Shown here: in pieces, positions 49,046-58,095 of the stretch
Layout: each line of letters opens with the position of its first letter
How positions within the stretch are numbered: position 1 is the stretch's first letter
NCBI RefSeq assembly: GCF_022627325.1
Contig: NZ_JAETZZ010000003.1
Location: 310,001 to 374,000 of the forward strand
DNA: 64,000 nucleotides
Reading direction: 5' to 3'
From: Pseudomonas putida
Lineage (GTDB): Bacteria > Pseudomonadota > Gammaproteobacteria > Pseudomonadales > Pseudomonadaceae
Made by a program: the position numbers and the translations under genes
Notes under the pieces: model-generated
What the model saw: only the letters and a program-made list of their open reading frames with translations
Database searches by the model: none
What the model was told of the DNA's origin: nothing

Positions 49046-50728
49046 ATGAAAGACAAACCGGCCAAAGGAACGACAACGCTCCCAGCCATCAGCATGAACG
49101 CACAGAACGCGATCGTCGGCCTGCGCGGCCGCGACCTGATTTCCACGCTGCGCAATGTTGGCCGGCATGGTTTGCTCAACCCCATGCATACCGCACGCCA
49201 CCTGCTTGCCCTGAGCGGCCAGCTGGGTCGCGTCATGCTCGGCGACACGCCTTATTCGCCAAGCCCGCGGGACGCGCGCTTCAGCGATCCGACATGGAGC
49301 CAGAACCCGTTTTACCGCCGTGGCCTGCAGGCCTACCTGGCCTGGCAGAAGCAGACCCGCCTGTGGATAGATGAAAGCCACCTGGACGACGATGACCGGG
49401 CCCGGGCGCATTTTCTGTTCAACCAGATCAACGACGCCCTGGCACCGAGCAACTCGTTGCTCAATCCGTTGGCGGTCAAGGAACTGCTCAATACCGGCGG
49501 GCAGAGCCTGGTGCGCGGCGTGGCCCACCTGCTCGACGACCTGCGGCACAACGACGGCCTGCCGCGCCAGGTGGACGAGCGGGCTTTCGAAGTCGGCGGC
49601 AACCTGGCGGCAACGCCGGGCGCGGTAGTGTTTCGCAACGAGATGCTGGAACTGATCCAGTACAAGCCGATGAGTGAGAAACAGCACGCTCGGCCTTTGC
49701 TGGTGGTGCCACCGCAGATCAACAAGTTCTATATCTTCGACATGCAGGCGAACAACAGTTTCGTCCAGTTCATGCTCAAGAACGGTTTGCAGGTGTTCAT
49801 GGTCAGCTGGCGCAACCCCGACCCGCGCCACCGCGAATGGGGCCTGTCCAGCTACGTGGAGGCGCTTGAAGAAGCCCTCAACGCCTGCCGCAGCATCAGC
49901 GGCAACCGCGACCCCAACCTGATGGGCGCCTGCGCCGGCGGCCTGACCATGGCCGCGCTGCAGGGCCACCTGCAAGCCAAGCACCAACTACGCCGGGTGC
50001 GCAGCGCCACCTACCTGGTCAGCTTGCTCGACAGCAAGTTCGACAGCCCCGCCAGCCTGTTCGCCGACGAGCAGACCATCGAAGCGGCCAAGCGCCGCTC
50101 CTACCAGCGCGGGGTACTGGATGGCAGCGAAGTGGCGCGGATCTTCGCCTGGATGCGGCCCAACGACCTGATCTGGAACTACTGGGTCAACAACTACCTG
50201 CTGGGCAAGACGCCGCCTGCTTTCGACATTCTCTACTGGAATGCCGACAGCACGCGGCTGCCCGCTGCACTGCATGGCGAACTGTTGGACTTCTTCAAGC
50301 TCAACCCGCTCACCCACCCCGCCGGGCTGGAGGTCTGCGGCACGCCTATCGACCTCAAGCAGGTCAACCTCGACAGTTTTACCGTGGCCGGCAGCAACGA
50401 CCACATCACGCCATGGGATGCCGTGTACCGTTCGGCCTTGTTGCTGGGCGGCGAGCGGCGGTTCGTGCTGGCCAACAGCGGGCACATCCAGAGCATCATC
50501 AACCCGCCCGGCAACCCCAAGGCCTATTACCTGGACAACCCCAGGCTATCGAGTGACCCGCGTGCCTGGTTCCACGATGCCAAGCGCAACGACGGCAGCT
50601 GGTGGCCCCTGTGGCTGGAGTGGATCACCCCCCGTTCCGGCCCGCTCAAGGCGCCGCGAGTGGAGCTGGGCAACGCGACCTATCCACCGCTGGGCCCCGC
50701 GCCAGGCACCTATGTCCTGACCCGATGA
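49046..50728 (+). CDS. phaC2: Class II poly(3-hydroxyalkanoate) synthase 2
   Basis: Second medium-chain-length PHA synthase, 560 residues, paralogous to PhaC1 across its full length. The box reads GACAGG with the catalytic Cys, and AGSNDHITPW and NSGHIQS supply the Asp and His. ATG at 49046 follows GAAGGAG. Third gene of the pha operon. Confidence 0.97.
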   Translation: MKDKPAKGTTTLPAISMNAQNAIVGLRGRDLISTLRNVGRHGLLNPMHTARHLLALSGQLGRVMLGDTPYSPSPRDARFSDPTWSQNPFYRRGLQAYLAWQKQTRLWIDESHLDDDDRARAHFLFNQINDALAPSNSLLNPLAVKELLNTGGQSLVRGVAHLLDDLRHNDGLPRQVDERAFEVGGNLAATPGAVVFRNEMLELIQYKPMSEKQHARPLLVVPPQINKFYIFDMQANNSFVQFMLKNGLQVFMVSWRNPDPRHREWGLSSYVEALEEALNACRSISGNRDPNLMGACAGGLTMAALQGHLQAKHQLRRVRSATYLVSLLDSKFDSPASLFADEQTIEAAKRRSYQRGVLDGSEVARIFAWMRPNDLIWNYWVNNYLLGKTPPAFDILYWNADSTRLPAALHGELLDFFKLNPLTHPAGLEVCGTPIDLKQVNLDSFTVAGSNDHITPWDAVYRSALLLGGERRFVLANSGHIQSIINPPGNPKAYYLDNPRLSSDPRAWFHDAKRNDGSWWPLWLEWITPRSGPLKAPRVELGNATYPPLGPAPGTYVLTR

Positions 50729-50741
50729 GTACAACGACTGG

Positions 50742-51356
50742 ATGAAGACCCGCGACCGTATTCTCGAATGCGCCCTGCAGCTGTTCAACCAGCAGGGCGA
50801 GCCCAACGTTTCGACGCTTGAGATTGCCAACGAGCTGGGCATCAGCCCAGGCAACCTGTATTACCACTTCCACGGTAAGGAGCCTTTGATAATCGGCCTG
50901 TTCGAGCGCTTCGAAGAAGCGCTGATGCCGCTGCTGGACCCGCCCCTGGAAGTGCGCCTGGATGCCGAGGACTACTGGCTTTTTCTTCACTTGATCGTCG
51001 AACGCATGGCCCAGTACCGCTTCCTGTTCCAGGACCTGTCGAACCTGACCGGGCGCCTGCCCAAGCTGGCACGGGGCATGCGCAGCCTGATCAATGCACT
51101 TAAACGCACACTGGCGGCACTGCTGGCCAGCCTCAAAGGCCAGGGCCAGGTGGTCAGTGAAACCCAGGGGCTGGGACAGCTGGTGGAGCAGATCACCCTG
51201 ACGCTCCTGTTCTCGCTGGATTACCAGCGGGTACTGGGGCGCGAGGGGGATGTAGGGATCGTGGTGTATCAGGTGATGATGCTGGTGGCGCCGCATCTGC
51301 AGGCGCCAGCGCGTGAAGCGGCGGAGCAGTTGGCGGTGCGCTACCTGGAGGGGTAG
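50742..51356 (+). CDS. phaD: TetR-family regulator PhaD
   Basis: A 204-residue TetR-type regulator: N-terminal helix-turn-helix (VSTLEIANELGISPGNLYYHF) and a helical ligand-binding domain. In P. putida PhaD activates both the phaC1 and phaI promoters, responding to a fatty-acid-derived effector. It lies 13 bases after phaC2, last gene of the operon. Confidence 0.96.
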   Translation: MKTRDRILECALQLFNQQGEPNVSTLEIANELGISPGNLYYHFHGKEPLIIGLFERFEEALMPLLDPPLEVRLDAEDYWLFLHLIVERMAQYRFLFQDLSNLTGRLPKLARGMRSLINALKRTLAALLASLKGQGQVVSETQGLGQLVEQITLTLLFSLDYQRVLGREGDVGIVVYQVMMLVAPHLQAPAREAAEQLAVRYLEG

Positions 51357-51387
51357 GGGTAAAGATTTCCGGGGGCGCGCCTGGCCC

Positions 51388-51470
51388 CATCGCCGGCAAG
51401 CCGGCCCCCAAGTACTGCGCGGGTTTCAACGCTTGCGCAGTACGTGTGGGGGGCCGGCTTGCCGGCGATG
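51388..51470. repeat. REPIN (inverted REP doublet) between phaD and phaF
   Basis: CATCGCCGGCAAGCCGGCCC (51388-51407) is mirrored by GGGCCGGCTTGCCGGCGATG (51451-51470), and an inner stem AGTACTGCGC/GCGCAGTAC joins them. This is the two-REP cruciform typical of P. putida. It lies between convergent operons and could terminate both. Confidence 0.9.
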
Positions 51471-51484
51471 ACGGCGACGCGGTA

Positions 51485-52252
51485 TCAGGCCTCGGTAGCG
51501 CTCACCGGTGCCGACGCAGCGCTGCTGGCGGGAGCTGCGCTGGGTGCTGGCGCTGCAGTAGCGGCCGGTGCGGCGCTGGCTGCGGGTGCTGCCGGCTTGG
51601 CAGCGGCCGGCTTGGCCGGTGCCTTTTTCACCGCCGGTTTTTTCGCAGCAGCAGGCTTTGCCGCAGGCTTGGCAGCAACGGGTTTGGCTGCAGGTTTCGC
51701 GGCGGGTTTGGCCGCAGCAGTCTTGGCCGCGGGTTTGGCCGCCGCCGTTTTTGCTGCAGGCTTGGCAGCTGCCTTGGCCAGCGGTTTGGCTGCAGTCTTG
51801 CTGGCTGCAGGCTTGGCTGCCGCGGCGCGCGACGAGATCGGCGTGACCGAAGCCCCGGTCAGTTTCTCGATCTGCTTGGTCAGGCTATCGACCTGCTGGT
51901 GCAGGGCCTTGATCTCGTTCCTGCTTGGCACGCCAAGGCGCGAGATAGCGCTGTTCAGGCGCTTGTCGAAGGCTTCTTCGAGCTCGCTCCACTTGCCCAG
52001 TGCACGGTCCTTCACGCCAGAAACACGCGAAGTGGTCGAGGCCTTGGCGTTATCGGCCACATCCTCAGCGGTTTTCTTCGCCTGCTTCTCGGCCTTCTCG
52101 CCATCTTTGACCAACGAGTCGAACAGCTTCGGGCCGTCCTGGTCGATCTTCGAATAGATACCCAGCCCTGCCAGCCAGATCTTGCGGGAGTACTTCTCGA
52201 TCCCGCCGACCCAGGAGCTGCCGTCTTTGTCGGAATTCTTCTTGCCAGCCAT
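51485..52252 (-). CDS. phaF: PHA granule-associated phasin and histone-like protein PhaF
   Basis: A 255-residue phasin. The N-terminal half (to about residue 140) is the phasin domain that coats PHA granules (YSRKIWLAGLGIYSKI) with a leucine-zipper-like segment. The C-terminal half is a histone-H1-like tail of AAKPAAK repeats that binds DNA, which distributes granules to daughter cells in P. putida. ATG at 52252 follows AAGGAG. It lies 10 bases downstream of phaI. Confidence 0.97.
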   Translation of the reverse strand: MAGKKNSDKDGSSWVGGIEKYSRKIWLAGLGIYSKIDQDGPKLFDSLVKDGEKAEKQAKKTAEDVADNAKASTTSRVSGVKDRALGKWSELEEAFDKRLNSAISRLGVPSRNEIKALHQQVDSLTKQIEKLTGASVTPISSRAAAAKPAASKTAAKPLAKAAAKPAAKTAAAKPAAKTAAAKPAAKPAAKPVAAKPAAKPAAAKKPAVKKAPAKPAAAKPAAPAASAAPAATAAPAPSAAPASSAASAPVSATEA

Positions 52253-52262
52253 CCTGCTCTCC

Positions 52263-52682
52263 TTATGGTTTGTGCGCGACGCGCTCGAGCAGCTCATGCA
52301 GCTGTTCAAGCTTGATGGACAACGCCTCAACGTCATGTTTAGACGGAATGCCGAGGCGATTCAAGGCGCGACCGACCCGCGCGTCGAAAGCCTTCTCGAT
52401 CTTGTCGAGTTGCACTTCGACCTTGCCACGTACGCGGCTGACTTCTTCGGCCGCTTCGTCGATCTGGTTGTTGGCGGCATCGAGTTCTTTGTCGATGCGC
52501 TTCTTGCCACGCTTCTCGACCCCTTCACCGGCCTTTACCAGCTCCTGAAAGTAGTCCGAACCCTCCTGGCCAACCCGGGCATAAGCGCCGATGCCTGCCA
52601 GCCAGATCTTGCGCGCATAGCCGCGCACTTCGCCCAGCGTGCTTTGGGCGTCTTCCTTTTTCTTCACGGTTACTTTAGCCAT
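52263..52682 (-). CDS. phaI: Phasin PhaI
   Basis: A 139-residue phasin matching the N-terminal domain of PhaF: ARKIWLAGIGAYARVGQEG, charged amphipathic helices, and a coiled-coil C-terminus. It coats medium-chain-length PHA granules. First gene of the phaI-phaF operon, read towards phaD, with its promoter in the 243-base gap to the 1577-codon gene. Confidence 0.96.
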   Translation of the reverse strand: MAKVTVKKKEDAQSTLGEVRGYARKIWLAGIGAYARVGQEGSDYFQELVKAGEGVEKRGKKRIDKELDAANNQIDEAAEEVSRVRGKVEVQLDKIEKAFDARVGRALNRLGIPSKHDVEALSIKLEQLHELLERVAHKP

Positions 52683-52747
52683 GTTCTGTACCTCATGCTC
52701 ACGAGTGGAGAGGAACCGCCCATGGAGGTGGGCTTGAGCATAAGGTA

Positions 52748-52770
52748 GAGACAGAAATTAGAATCTTCAC
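52748..52770 (-). promoter_or_regulatory. phaI promoter motif shared with phaC1
   Basis: On the minus strand this reads GTGAAGATTCTAATTTCTG (part). It shares G-G-A--TTCTAAT-TC with the 46067-46089 segment before phaC1. It may be a PhaD operator or a common -10 box (TCTAAT). Confidence 0.45.
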
Positions 52771-52925
52771 CCTAAGCAGAGGCAGTACATGACTGCCCGT
52801 TGCAACCGATCTCCATATCCTGCGCGCTTCGTCCAATGTACCCGGGCGTGCGACGTATTTACCTCACCCGGTAACCTCGCCGCCTCTAGTGTTCGCGCTC
52901 ATTTGCAAACTGGAGCTCGACGTGC

Positions 52926-55900
52926 ATGGCGGTATCGCCCTCGAACATCACCTATCGGCAGCTGGTGGCCAGCCGCTTCGCCGAACGCCCCACACTACGC
53001 CGCGTGCTGGCTGACGAAGGCTTCAGCGTGCTTGCCGACCGCTACCCGTGGATCGTTCGCAACTATCCGCACCTTGAAAGCCTGGAGCGATTCACCGTAC
53101 TGCGAGCAGAACCATCCGGACCGCCAGAGCAGTCGCTGGTGCCACTGCTGCTGGAGCACTACCTGAGCGGCCGCCCCATGGACCTGGGCGCAGGGGATCA
53201 ACTCAGCATCGCCCCACCGCAGCCCTTCTACCCCCAGGAGCAAGGCGCCAACCCTGCCGACCAGCCCAGAATCACGCTTGATATGGCGATGCTCAACCGC
53301 GATTTCGACACAGTGCTCGGCGCCCTGGGCGATGCCTTCGGGCAGGCCCAGATCAGCTTCTGGGCTGGCACCGCCGGCGCTTACGAGCGCTCCAACCTGC
53401 GCTGGCTGGCGCATGTGCTGAAAGCTTCACTGCTGAACAACGTGGAACGCCAGGGGCTCAATGCCACCGCCAGAGCCAGGCTCTATCGCCTGCTGTCGAA
53501 CGGCACCAACACACCGGTCGTCAGCGCCCTGCAGATATCGCTGGGCCTGCCGGGCAACATCCTGTCGTTCACGCTGCCGGACTTTGTACTGTTCTGGCCC
53601 GACCTGGTGCTGTGGTGCAGCCCTTCGGGCAGAGTACGCAGCTATAGGGATGCAACCACTTTCGCCAGTGCCCTGCGCGATCAGTTGGCCCAAACGTATC
53701 GCTTCGACACCTTGCGCTGGGCGCAGCGTCCCTTGCCCGGCGACCCGTTCGAACACCAGGCTACGGCCATGCTCAATGGCATCGTCGAGCGCCTCGGCCA
53801 CCTGAGGGTGGCGCCCATCAGCTCTGTAGAGGCGCTGGAACACACGCTCGACACCGTTACCAACCCCGCCGCTGGCATTTCCGGCCAGCCAGTGCTGGAT
53901 CAAGACCAACCGGCAATCGCCTTACCAGGCTGGCTGGCTTCGGCAGACGCCAGCGACCGCCTGCTGTACAGCGCCGCCTTGCTGCAGTTGGGCGCCCGCC
54001 AGGCGCAGGCAGGCAGCAAAGGGTCACTGGACGATGTCGAAACGCTTCAGGCTTATGCCAGGCGGCGCCTGCGCGAACACATGCAACTCGACCACCCCGA
54101 CGAGCCACTGCCCGACCCCAACGCGCTGATGATAGAGATCTCCGTTGTCGTGCCTGTGTCATCGACAGGGCCAGCCCAGCTGCCTTACCTCAAAAGCATG
54201 TCCCTCACCGAACTGGCCATAGAACGCCTGCACACCGCGTCGAACGAAGTGGCATCGGGCCTGACCTACCAGGGGCGCCTACCGGAGCAAGCCTGGATCA
54301 CCCTCGATTACGTTCAGGCCCTGATCGTTGCGGTCGACATCGGCGGTCAGTATCCGCTGCATGTGGCCGCTCAGCTTCAGGCATTCGAGCATGACCCCGG
54401 GCAAGTCCAACGCTTTGCCCAGGAATGGCGCAGTAATCTGGCGTTTTCGGCCCTCAAGGCGAAAATTGCCGGCCAGCTTGGCGAGACGGCCTACCGGGCG
54501 ATTGCCGAATTTTGCCTGGGCAAAGCACTGCCCTCGACGCCATTGACGGTCTCGGCACTGCTGCTGCGACCGTTCGCAGGCGCCCGCAAGGGCGACACCG
54601 TGCATGGCATGTTCCTGCTGCATGTCCAGGCCAGCGCCAGCTATGTACTCTACCGCCCGTTTTTTGCCCAACGCCCTTTGATGGAACATGCCAGCCTGGA
54701 TGCGCTGATGGCGCTTATCCGCACGGATGTGCAGTTGCAGCAGGACGTGCTCGACTGGATAGACGATGAAAACCGGCCCGTGTATCAGCACGGTGGCTTC
54801 ATCCGCCCTCACCTGCACCCGGGCATGTCCAGCCTGGCGCACTGGCTGGGCGGTGGCACCGCGTGGACCGATGACGCGCTGGAATCGCTGCGTACCCCGG
54901 TAACGCTGATGCATGAGCCTTGGCGGGGCGATCTGGACATCAAGGTGCACAACGCCAGGGTGCAGGCACTGTTACTGCTTGCCTCGCGTCAGGCGGTCTC
55001 GAACTCGCAACAGCGCTGGGCGCTGGCCAGGCAGCTTGGCTGGATGCTGTTCAACGCCACCACGCCATTACTGCGCGGCCCGGCAGCGGTCGTGGCCTGG
55101 GTGGTGGCTGCAGTGGCTGCATTGAAAGACGATCTGTCGGCACTCACTCAAGGCACACCCGAGGAAAAGGCCCTGGCAGTCACCGACCTGCTGGCTAATG
55201 TCGCCATGTTGCTGATCCATGATGTCGGCAGTGTCACCCCAGAACCCCCTGCGGCCCGGCTGCAAGGCCCGCTGCCACGGCTTGAAGGCCTGGAAGCCCG
55301 GCCGGCTGCCGCTGCGCCCTGGCGGGAGGTGCCTGACGAAGGCGCCTGGCAATCGCCGGTTCAGCCGCAGAGCCACGTCGCGCTGCTGAACTGGGGCGAC
55401 AACCAACGCCTGGGCAACCTCCCAGCGCCCACCCGACACGCGCTGGGGCAACTGCAGGCCAACATTTCCCTGCACGGGCTCAAGGTGCAGCGCCAAGGCC
55501 GGCTTCGCGGGTTGTATACCCTCGATGACCGCTACTTCGTCAACTTGCACGGGGCTGCCTACGAGGTGCAGGAAAGCGAAACAGGCCTGCGAATCATCGG
55601 CCCGCCGCAAAACATGGATGAATGGCAAAGCCGGTGGGGTGGCAACCCGGACGGCTACCATATCGTTGGCCGCCAACGCCGTTACGGTCCCTGGCTGACA
55701 CGCTGGAACGATACCTGGGTACTGGACCTCGCCCTGGCTGGCGGCATGCCCAGAACCCGGCAGCAAGTCGTCGCGCAGAATCAGCAGCAGTTCGACAGCC
55801 TGAACCAGGCGGTGGCTACCCACCACGCCGCGCTGAAGAAGATCAAACCGCTGCTGGAGTCGAACCAGCGATTGATGGCCGACTACGATGCCGATGCCAA

Positions 55901-57659
55901 TGCCTTCGGGCACGCCTTGGCCAGGGCAGGGGGCCCGGCAGCCATGGACGAACAGCTGCAGCAACGAAACCAGGCCCTGACTGCCCGGCGCCAGGCGCTT
56001 ATGCCGCAGATCCGCACGATATCGCTGTGCCTGGAAAAACAGGCGTCATTGCTGCAAACCAGTGCCTCCCTCCTGCGCCAACTGATCGAGCCGCGGTTCG
56101 CCAGGCTGGACCGGCACGGCAGCGCCAGGCGCAGCCTGGGGGTACTTTGCGAAACATTCGTCGAGAACGACATACTGTTGCTTCGCCGTCTGCTGGAACA
56201 AACGGACCACAACAGCATCGAGCAACGCTCCGTCGGCCTGAGCAAACTGCCCGTGACCGACGAACAAATACAACGCCATGTTTCGCTTCGCCAGGCCATG
56301 CAGGACACGCTGGGCATCGTCAACCGCCTGCTCACGGTCAGTGAGCGGCTAGACAACCTCTTGCCGCAGATACTGGATGACCCGCTGATCACCTTCCAGA
56401 ACAAGGACAAGAAAGCCAGGATCGAAGAGGCCGTGGCGCTGCGCCCCTATTCAACCTTGATCATTCGCGCGCAGAAGCTGAGCGACATGGCGAACCTGTT
56501 GCTGGACAAGACGCGCCTGACCGAGCAAGCGGCCGTCGATCTTCTGCCCTTGCAGCAAGCGCTGGACAGCAAGCAGTTCTCACAGACCATCTGGACACAT
56601 GATGGCATCGCCACGGCAAACCTGCCCCAGGAAGAGCAGGCAGGCTTGCTCGGCGATGCACTACGCGAGTATCAGACCACGCTCGGCAAGGCCCAGTACC
56701 TGCAGTCGTTCGATCACCCGGCCATCGACCAGGCCATGCTGCAAGGGTACATCGAGGAATTGTCGACACTGGTGCACATCACTGAAGCGCAGCTTGCCAG
56801 TGCCCTGGTGAACGTGGACAGCGGCGCAAGCCCCGCCCCCGCTCCAGTGATGCACCGTGTACACCCTCGCAAGAACACGGTCATCAGGACGGCGCAAGGT
56901 CGCCGGCTGCTGGTCGACCGTGCGCAAGGCAGCAACCGAGCGGTGCAGCACGACCCCGTCACTCAGCAACCTGCCAGCACGTTCGAACAGCGCGACGGCG
57001 AGTGGTATGAGCTGCCGCCGGAGCAGCCTTCGGTGGCCCTCAACACCTCCGAACTGCGCCAACGCGCCACCAGCCTGCTCGCCAGCCGTGACGAGCGCAT
57101 CGCCAAGGCCGCACGTCACATCAACGAGCCGAATGCCCTGTCCAACCTCATGGACTGGCATATCGAAGACATGCTTGAGATCGCCGTCAAACTCAAGGCC
57201 ATCAAGGGCGATGCCCGGCTGGCCGCATTGAGCAGCGAACTGCAGGAAGCGATAACCTACGTGCGGGCAGAGAAACAACGGCTGCTGACCCAGTCCTACC
57301 TCACCACGCAACACCCCGACGCCGCTGCATTGCGCTACCTGCATGAACGAAAGCGCCTGCAGATCACGCCAACGGTGGCGAGAAAACCGACGCGCCGTGC
57401 GAGTGACTTCCTGGACGTGTATGAAATCCGAGATACCCATGCACCCGCCAACGTGCTGTGGGAGGCGCACTTTCATTACCGCAGCCAGCAGGCCAGCGCC
57501 CGCGACTTCGCCAAGGGCCACTTGAAATTCTGGGAGCCCCGGAGCCTGGAGCGAGAGGAACAACTCAAGCACGCCACCACCGCCGAACGGATCAAGATCT
57601 ACCGGGGCGATCTGAAGCTCGAAGATGTGGACGGCATCGTACCGTTTCCGGCCGATTGA
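52926..57659 (+). CDS. Very large DUF6543-like (dermonecrotic-toxin-like) protein
   Basis: A 1577-residue protein with no signal peptide. It resembles large Pseudomonas proteins annotated dermonecrotic-toxin-domain/DUF6543; I recognise the style (LRGLYTLDDRYFVNLHGAAYEV, GPWLTRWNDTWVLDLALAGG, about residues 860-940) and not a specific relative. An N-terminal half of about 700 residues precedes two hydrophobic stretches (about 718-733 and 750-766), then the conserved region, a long helical coiled-coil-like section (about 955-1270) and a C-terminal region with FLDVYEIRD and LKFWEPRS. It sits alone, divergent from phaI, with no immunity or secretion gene nearby. Start ATG has GGAG 10 bases upstream. 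Toxin activity is not shown. Confidence 0.7.
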   Translation: MAVSPSNITYRQLVASRFAERPTLRRVLADEGFSVLADRYPWIVRNYPHLESLERFTVLRAEPSGPPEQSLVPLLLEHYLSGRPMDLGAGDQLSIAPPQPFYPQEQGANPADQPRITLDMAMLNRDFDTVLGALGDAFGQAQISFWAGTAGAYERSNLRWLAHVLKASLLNNVERQGLNATARARLYRLLSNGTNTPVVSALQISLGLPGNILSFTLPDFVLFWPDLVLWCSPSGRVRSYRDATTFASALRDQLAQTYRFDTLRWAQRPLPGDPFEHQATAMLNGIVERLGHLRVAPISSVEALEHTLDTVTNPAAGISGQPVLDQDQPAIALPGWLASADASDRLLYSAALLQLGARQAQAGSKGSLDDVETLQAYARRRLREHMQLDHPDEPLPDPNALMIEISVVVPVSSTGPAQLPYLKSMSLTELAIERLHTASNEVASGLTYQGRLPEQAWITLDYVQALIVAVDIGGQYPLHVAAQLQAFEHDPGQVQRFAQEWRSNLAFSALKAKIAGQLGETAYRAIAEFCLGKALPSTPLTVSALLLRPFAGARKGDTVHGMFLLHVQASASYVLYRPFFAQRPLMEHASLDALMALIRTDVQLQQDVLDWIDDENRPVYQHGGFIRPHLHPGMSSLAHWLGGGTAWTDDALESLRTPVTLMHEPWRGDLDIKVHNARVQALLLLASRQAVSNSQQRWALARQLGWMLFNATTPLLRGPAAVVAWVVAAVAALKDDLSALTQGTPEEKALAVTDLLANVAMLLIHDVGSVTPEPPAARLQGPLPRLEGLEARPAAAAPWREVPDEGAWQSPVQPQSHVALLNWGDNQRLGNLPAPTRHALGQLQANISLHGLKVQRQGRLRGLYTLDDRYFVNLHGAAYEVQESETGLRIIGPPQNMDEWQSRWGGNPDGYHIVGRQRRYGPWLTRWNDTWVLDLALAGGMPRTRQQVVAQNQQQFDSLNQAVATHHAALKKIKPLLESNQRLMADYDADANAFGHALARAGGPAAMDEQLQQRNQALTARRQALMPQIRTISLCLEKQASLLQTSASLLRQLIEPRFARLDRHGSARRSLGVLCETFVENDILLLRRLLEQTDHNSIEQRSVGLSKLPVTDEQIQRHVSLRQAMQDTLGIVNRLLTVSERLDNLLPQILDDPLITFQNKDKKARIEEAVALRPYSTLIIRAQKLSDMANLLLDKTRLTEQAAVDLLPLQQALDSKQFSQTIWTHDGIATANLPQEEQAGLLGDALREYQTTLGKAQYLQSFDHPAIDQAMLQGYIEELSTLVHITEAQLASALVNVDSGASPAPAPVMHRVHPRKNTVIRTAQGRRLLVDRAQGSNRAVQHDPVTQQPASTFEQRDGEWYELPPEQPSVALNTSELRQRATSLLASRDERIAKAARHINEPNALSNLMDWHIEDMLEIAVKLKAIKGDARLAALSSELQEAITYVRAEKQRLLTQSYLTTQHPDAAALRYLHERKRLQITPTVARKPTRRASDFLDVYEIRDTHAPANVLWEAHFHYRSQQASARDFAKGHLKFWEPRSLEREEQLKHATTAERIKIYRGDLKLEDVDGIVPFPAD

Positions 57660-57695
57660 GCGTGCCACGGGCCGACCTCGGTCGGCCCGTCATCC

Positions 57696-57971
57696 TCAGG
57701 CCAGCGCCTTGTCCAGCGCCCGCTCGATTTCACCCTTGATGGTGCCGCTCATCATCGACAGCATCATGCCCAGTTTCAGGTCCACACGGATGCTGTCTTC
57801 GCCAATGTGCACACTGCCGTTGGCGCCGCTGCGGGCGACGTCCACCCGGTCACCGTTCCAGGTGGCCTTGAGGTCGTATTCACGGCTCAGTTTTTCCACC
57901 AGCGTTTGAGCCTTGGCACGGGCCGCCTCGCGACCGAGGGTGTGTTTGCGTTCGACGCTGATCTGAGTCAT
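57696..57971 (-). CDS. Polyhydroxyalkanoic acid system family protein
   Basis: A 91-residue protein of the PHA_gran_rgn family, usually found near pha genes: MTQISVERKHTLG start, then DGVRVDV-like GDRVDVARSGANG and a C-terminal helix KGEIERALDKAL. Its function is not established; it may be a small granule-associated protein. ATG at 57971 follows AGGAA. The large gene at 52.9-57.7 kb separates it from phaI-phaF. Confidence 0.85.
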   Translation of the reverse strand: MTQISVERKHTLGREAARAKAQTLVEKLSREYDLKATWNGDRVDVARSGANGSVHIGEDSIRVDLKLGMMLSMMSGTIKGEIERALDKALA

Positions 57972-58039
57972 ACGGGTGTTCCTGGATATGAAGACATAAT
58001 TGGCATTATGCCCGCCCCCGCCGCACGGTACACCCTGCC

Positions 58040-58068
58040 AAGACAAATGCGCCCATTCGCCCTAGAAT
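58040..58068 (+). promoter_or_regulatory. Sigma-70 promoter for ubiE-ubiJ-ubiB
   Basis: AAGACA (58040-58045) and TAGAAT (58063-58068), 17 bases apart, resemble a sigma-70 promoter. The implied start is about 20 bases before the ubiE ATG. Confidence 0.5.
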
Positions 58069-58095
58069 GGCGATAATTTTTTCCGGTGAAGCGAT

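Noticed and set aside
51446..52315. 289-codon plus-strand ORF opposite phaF
   Set aside because: Produced by the mirrored AAKP repeats of phaF; Gly/Arg/Cys-rich with no start signal.
52926..57659. Horizontal transfer of the 1577-codon gene
   Set aside because: Base composition and codon style look like those of neighbouring genes, and no mobile element, direct repeat or tRNA flanks it.
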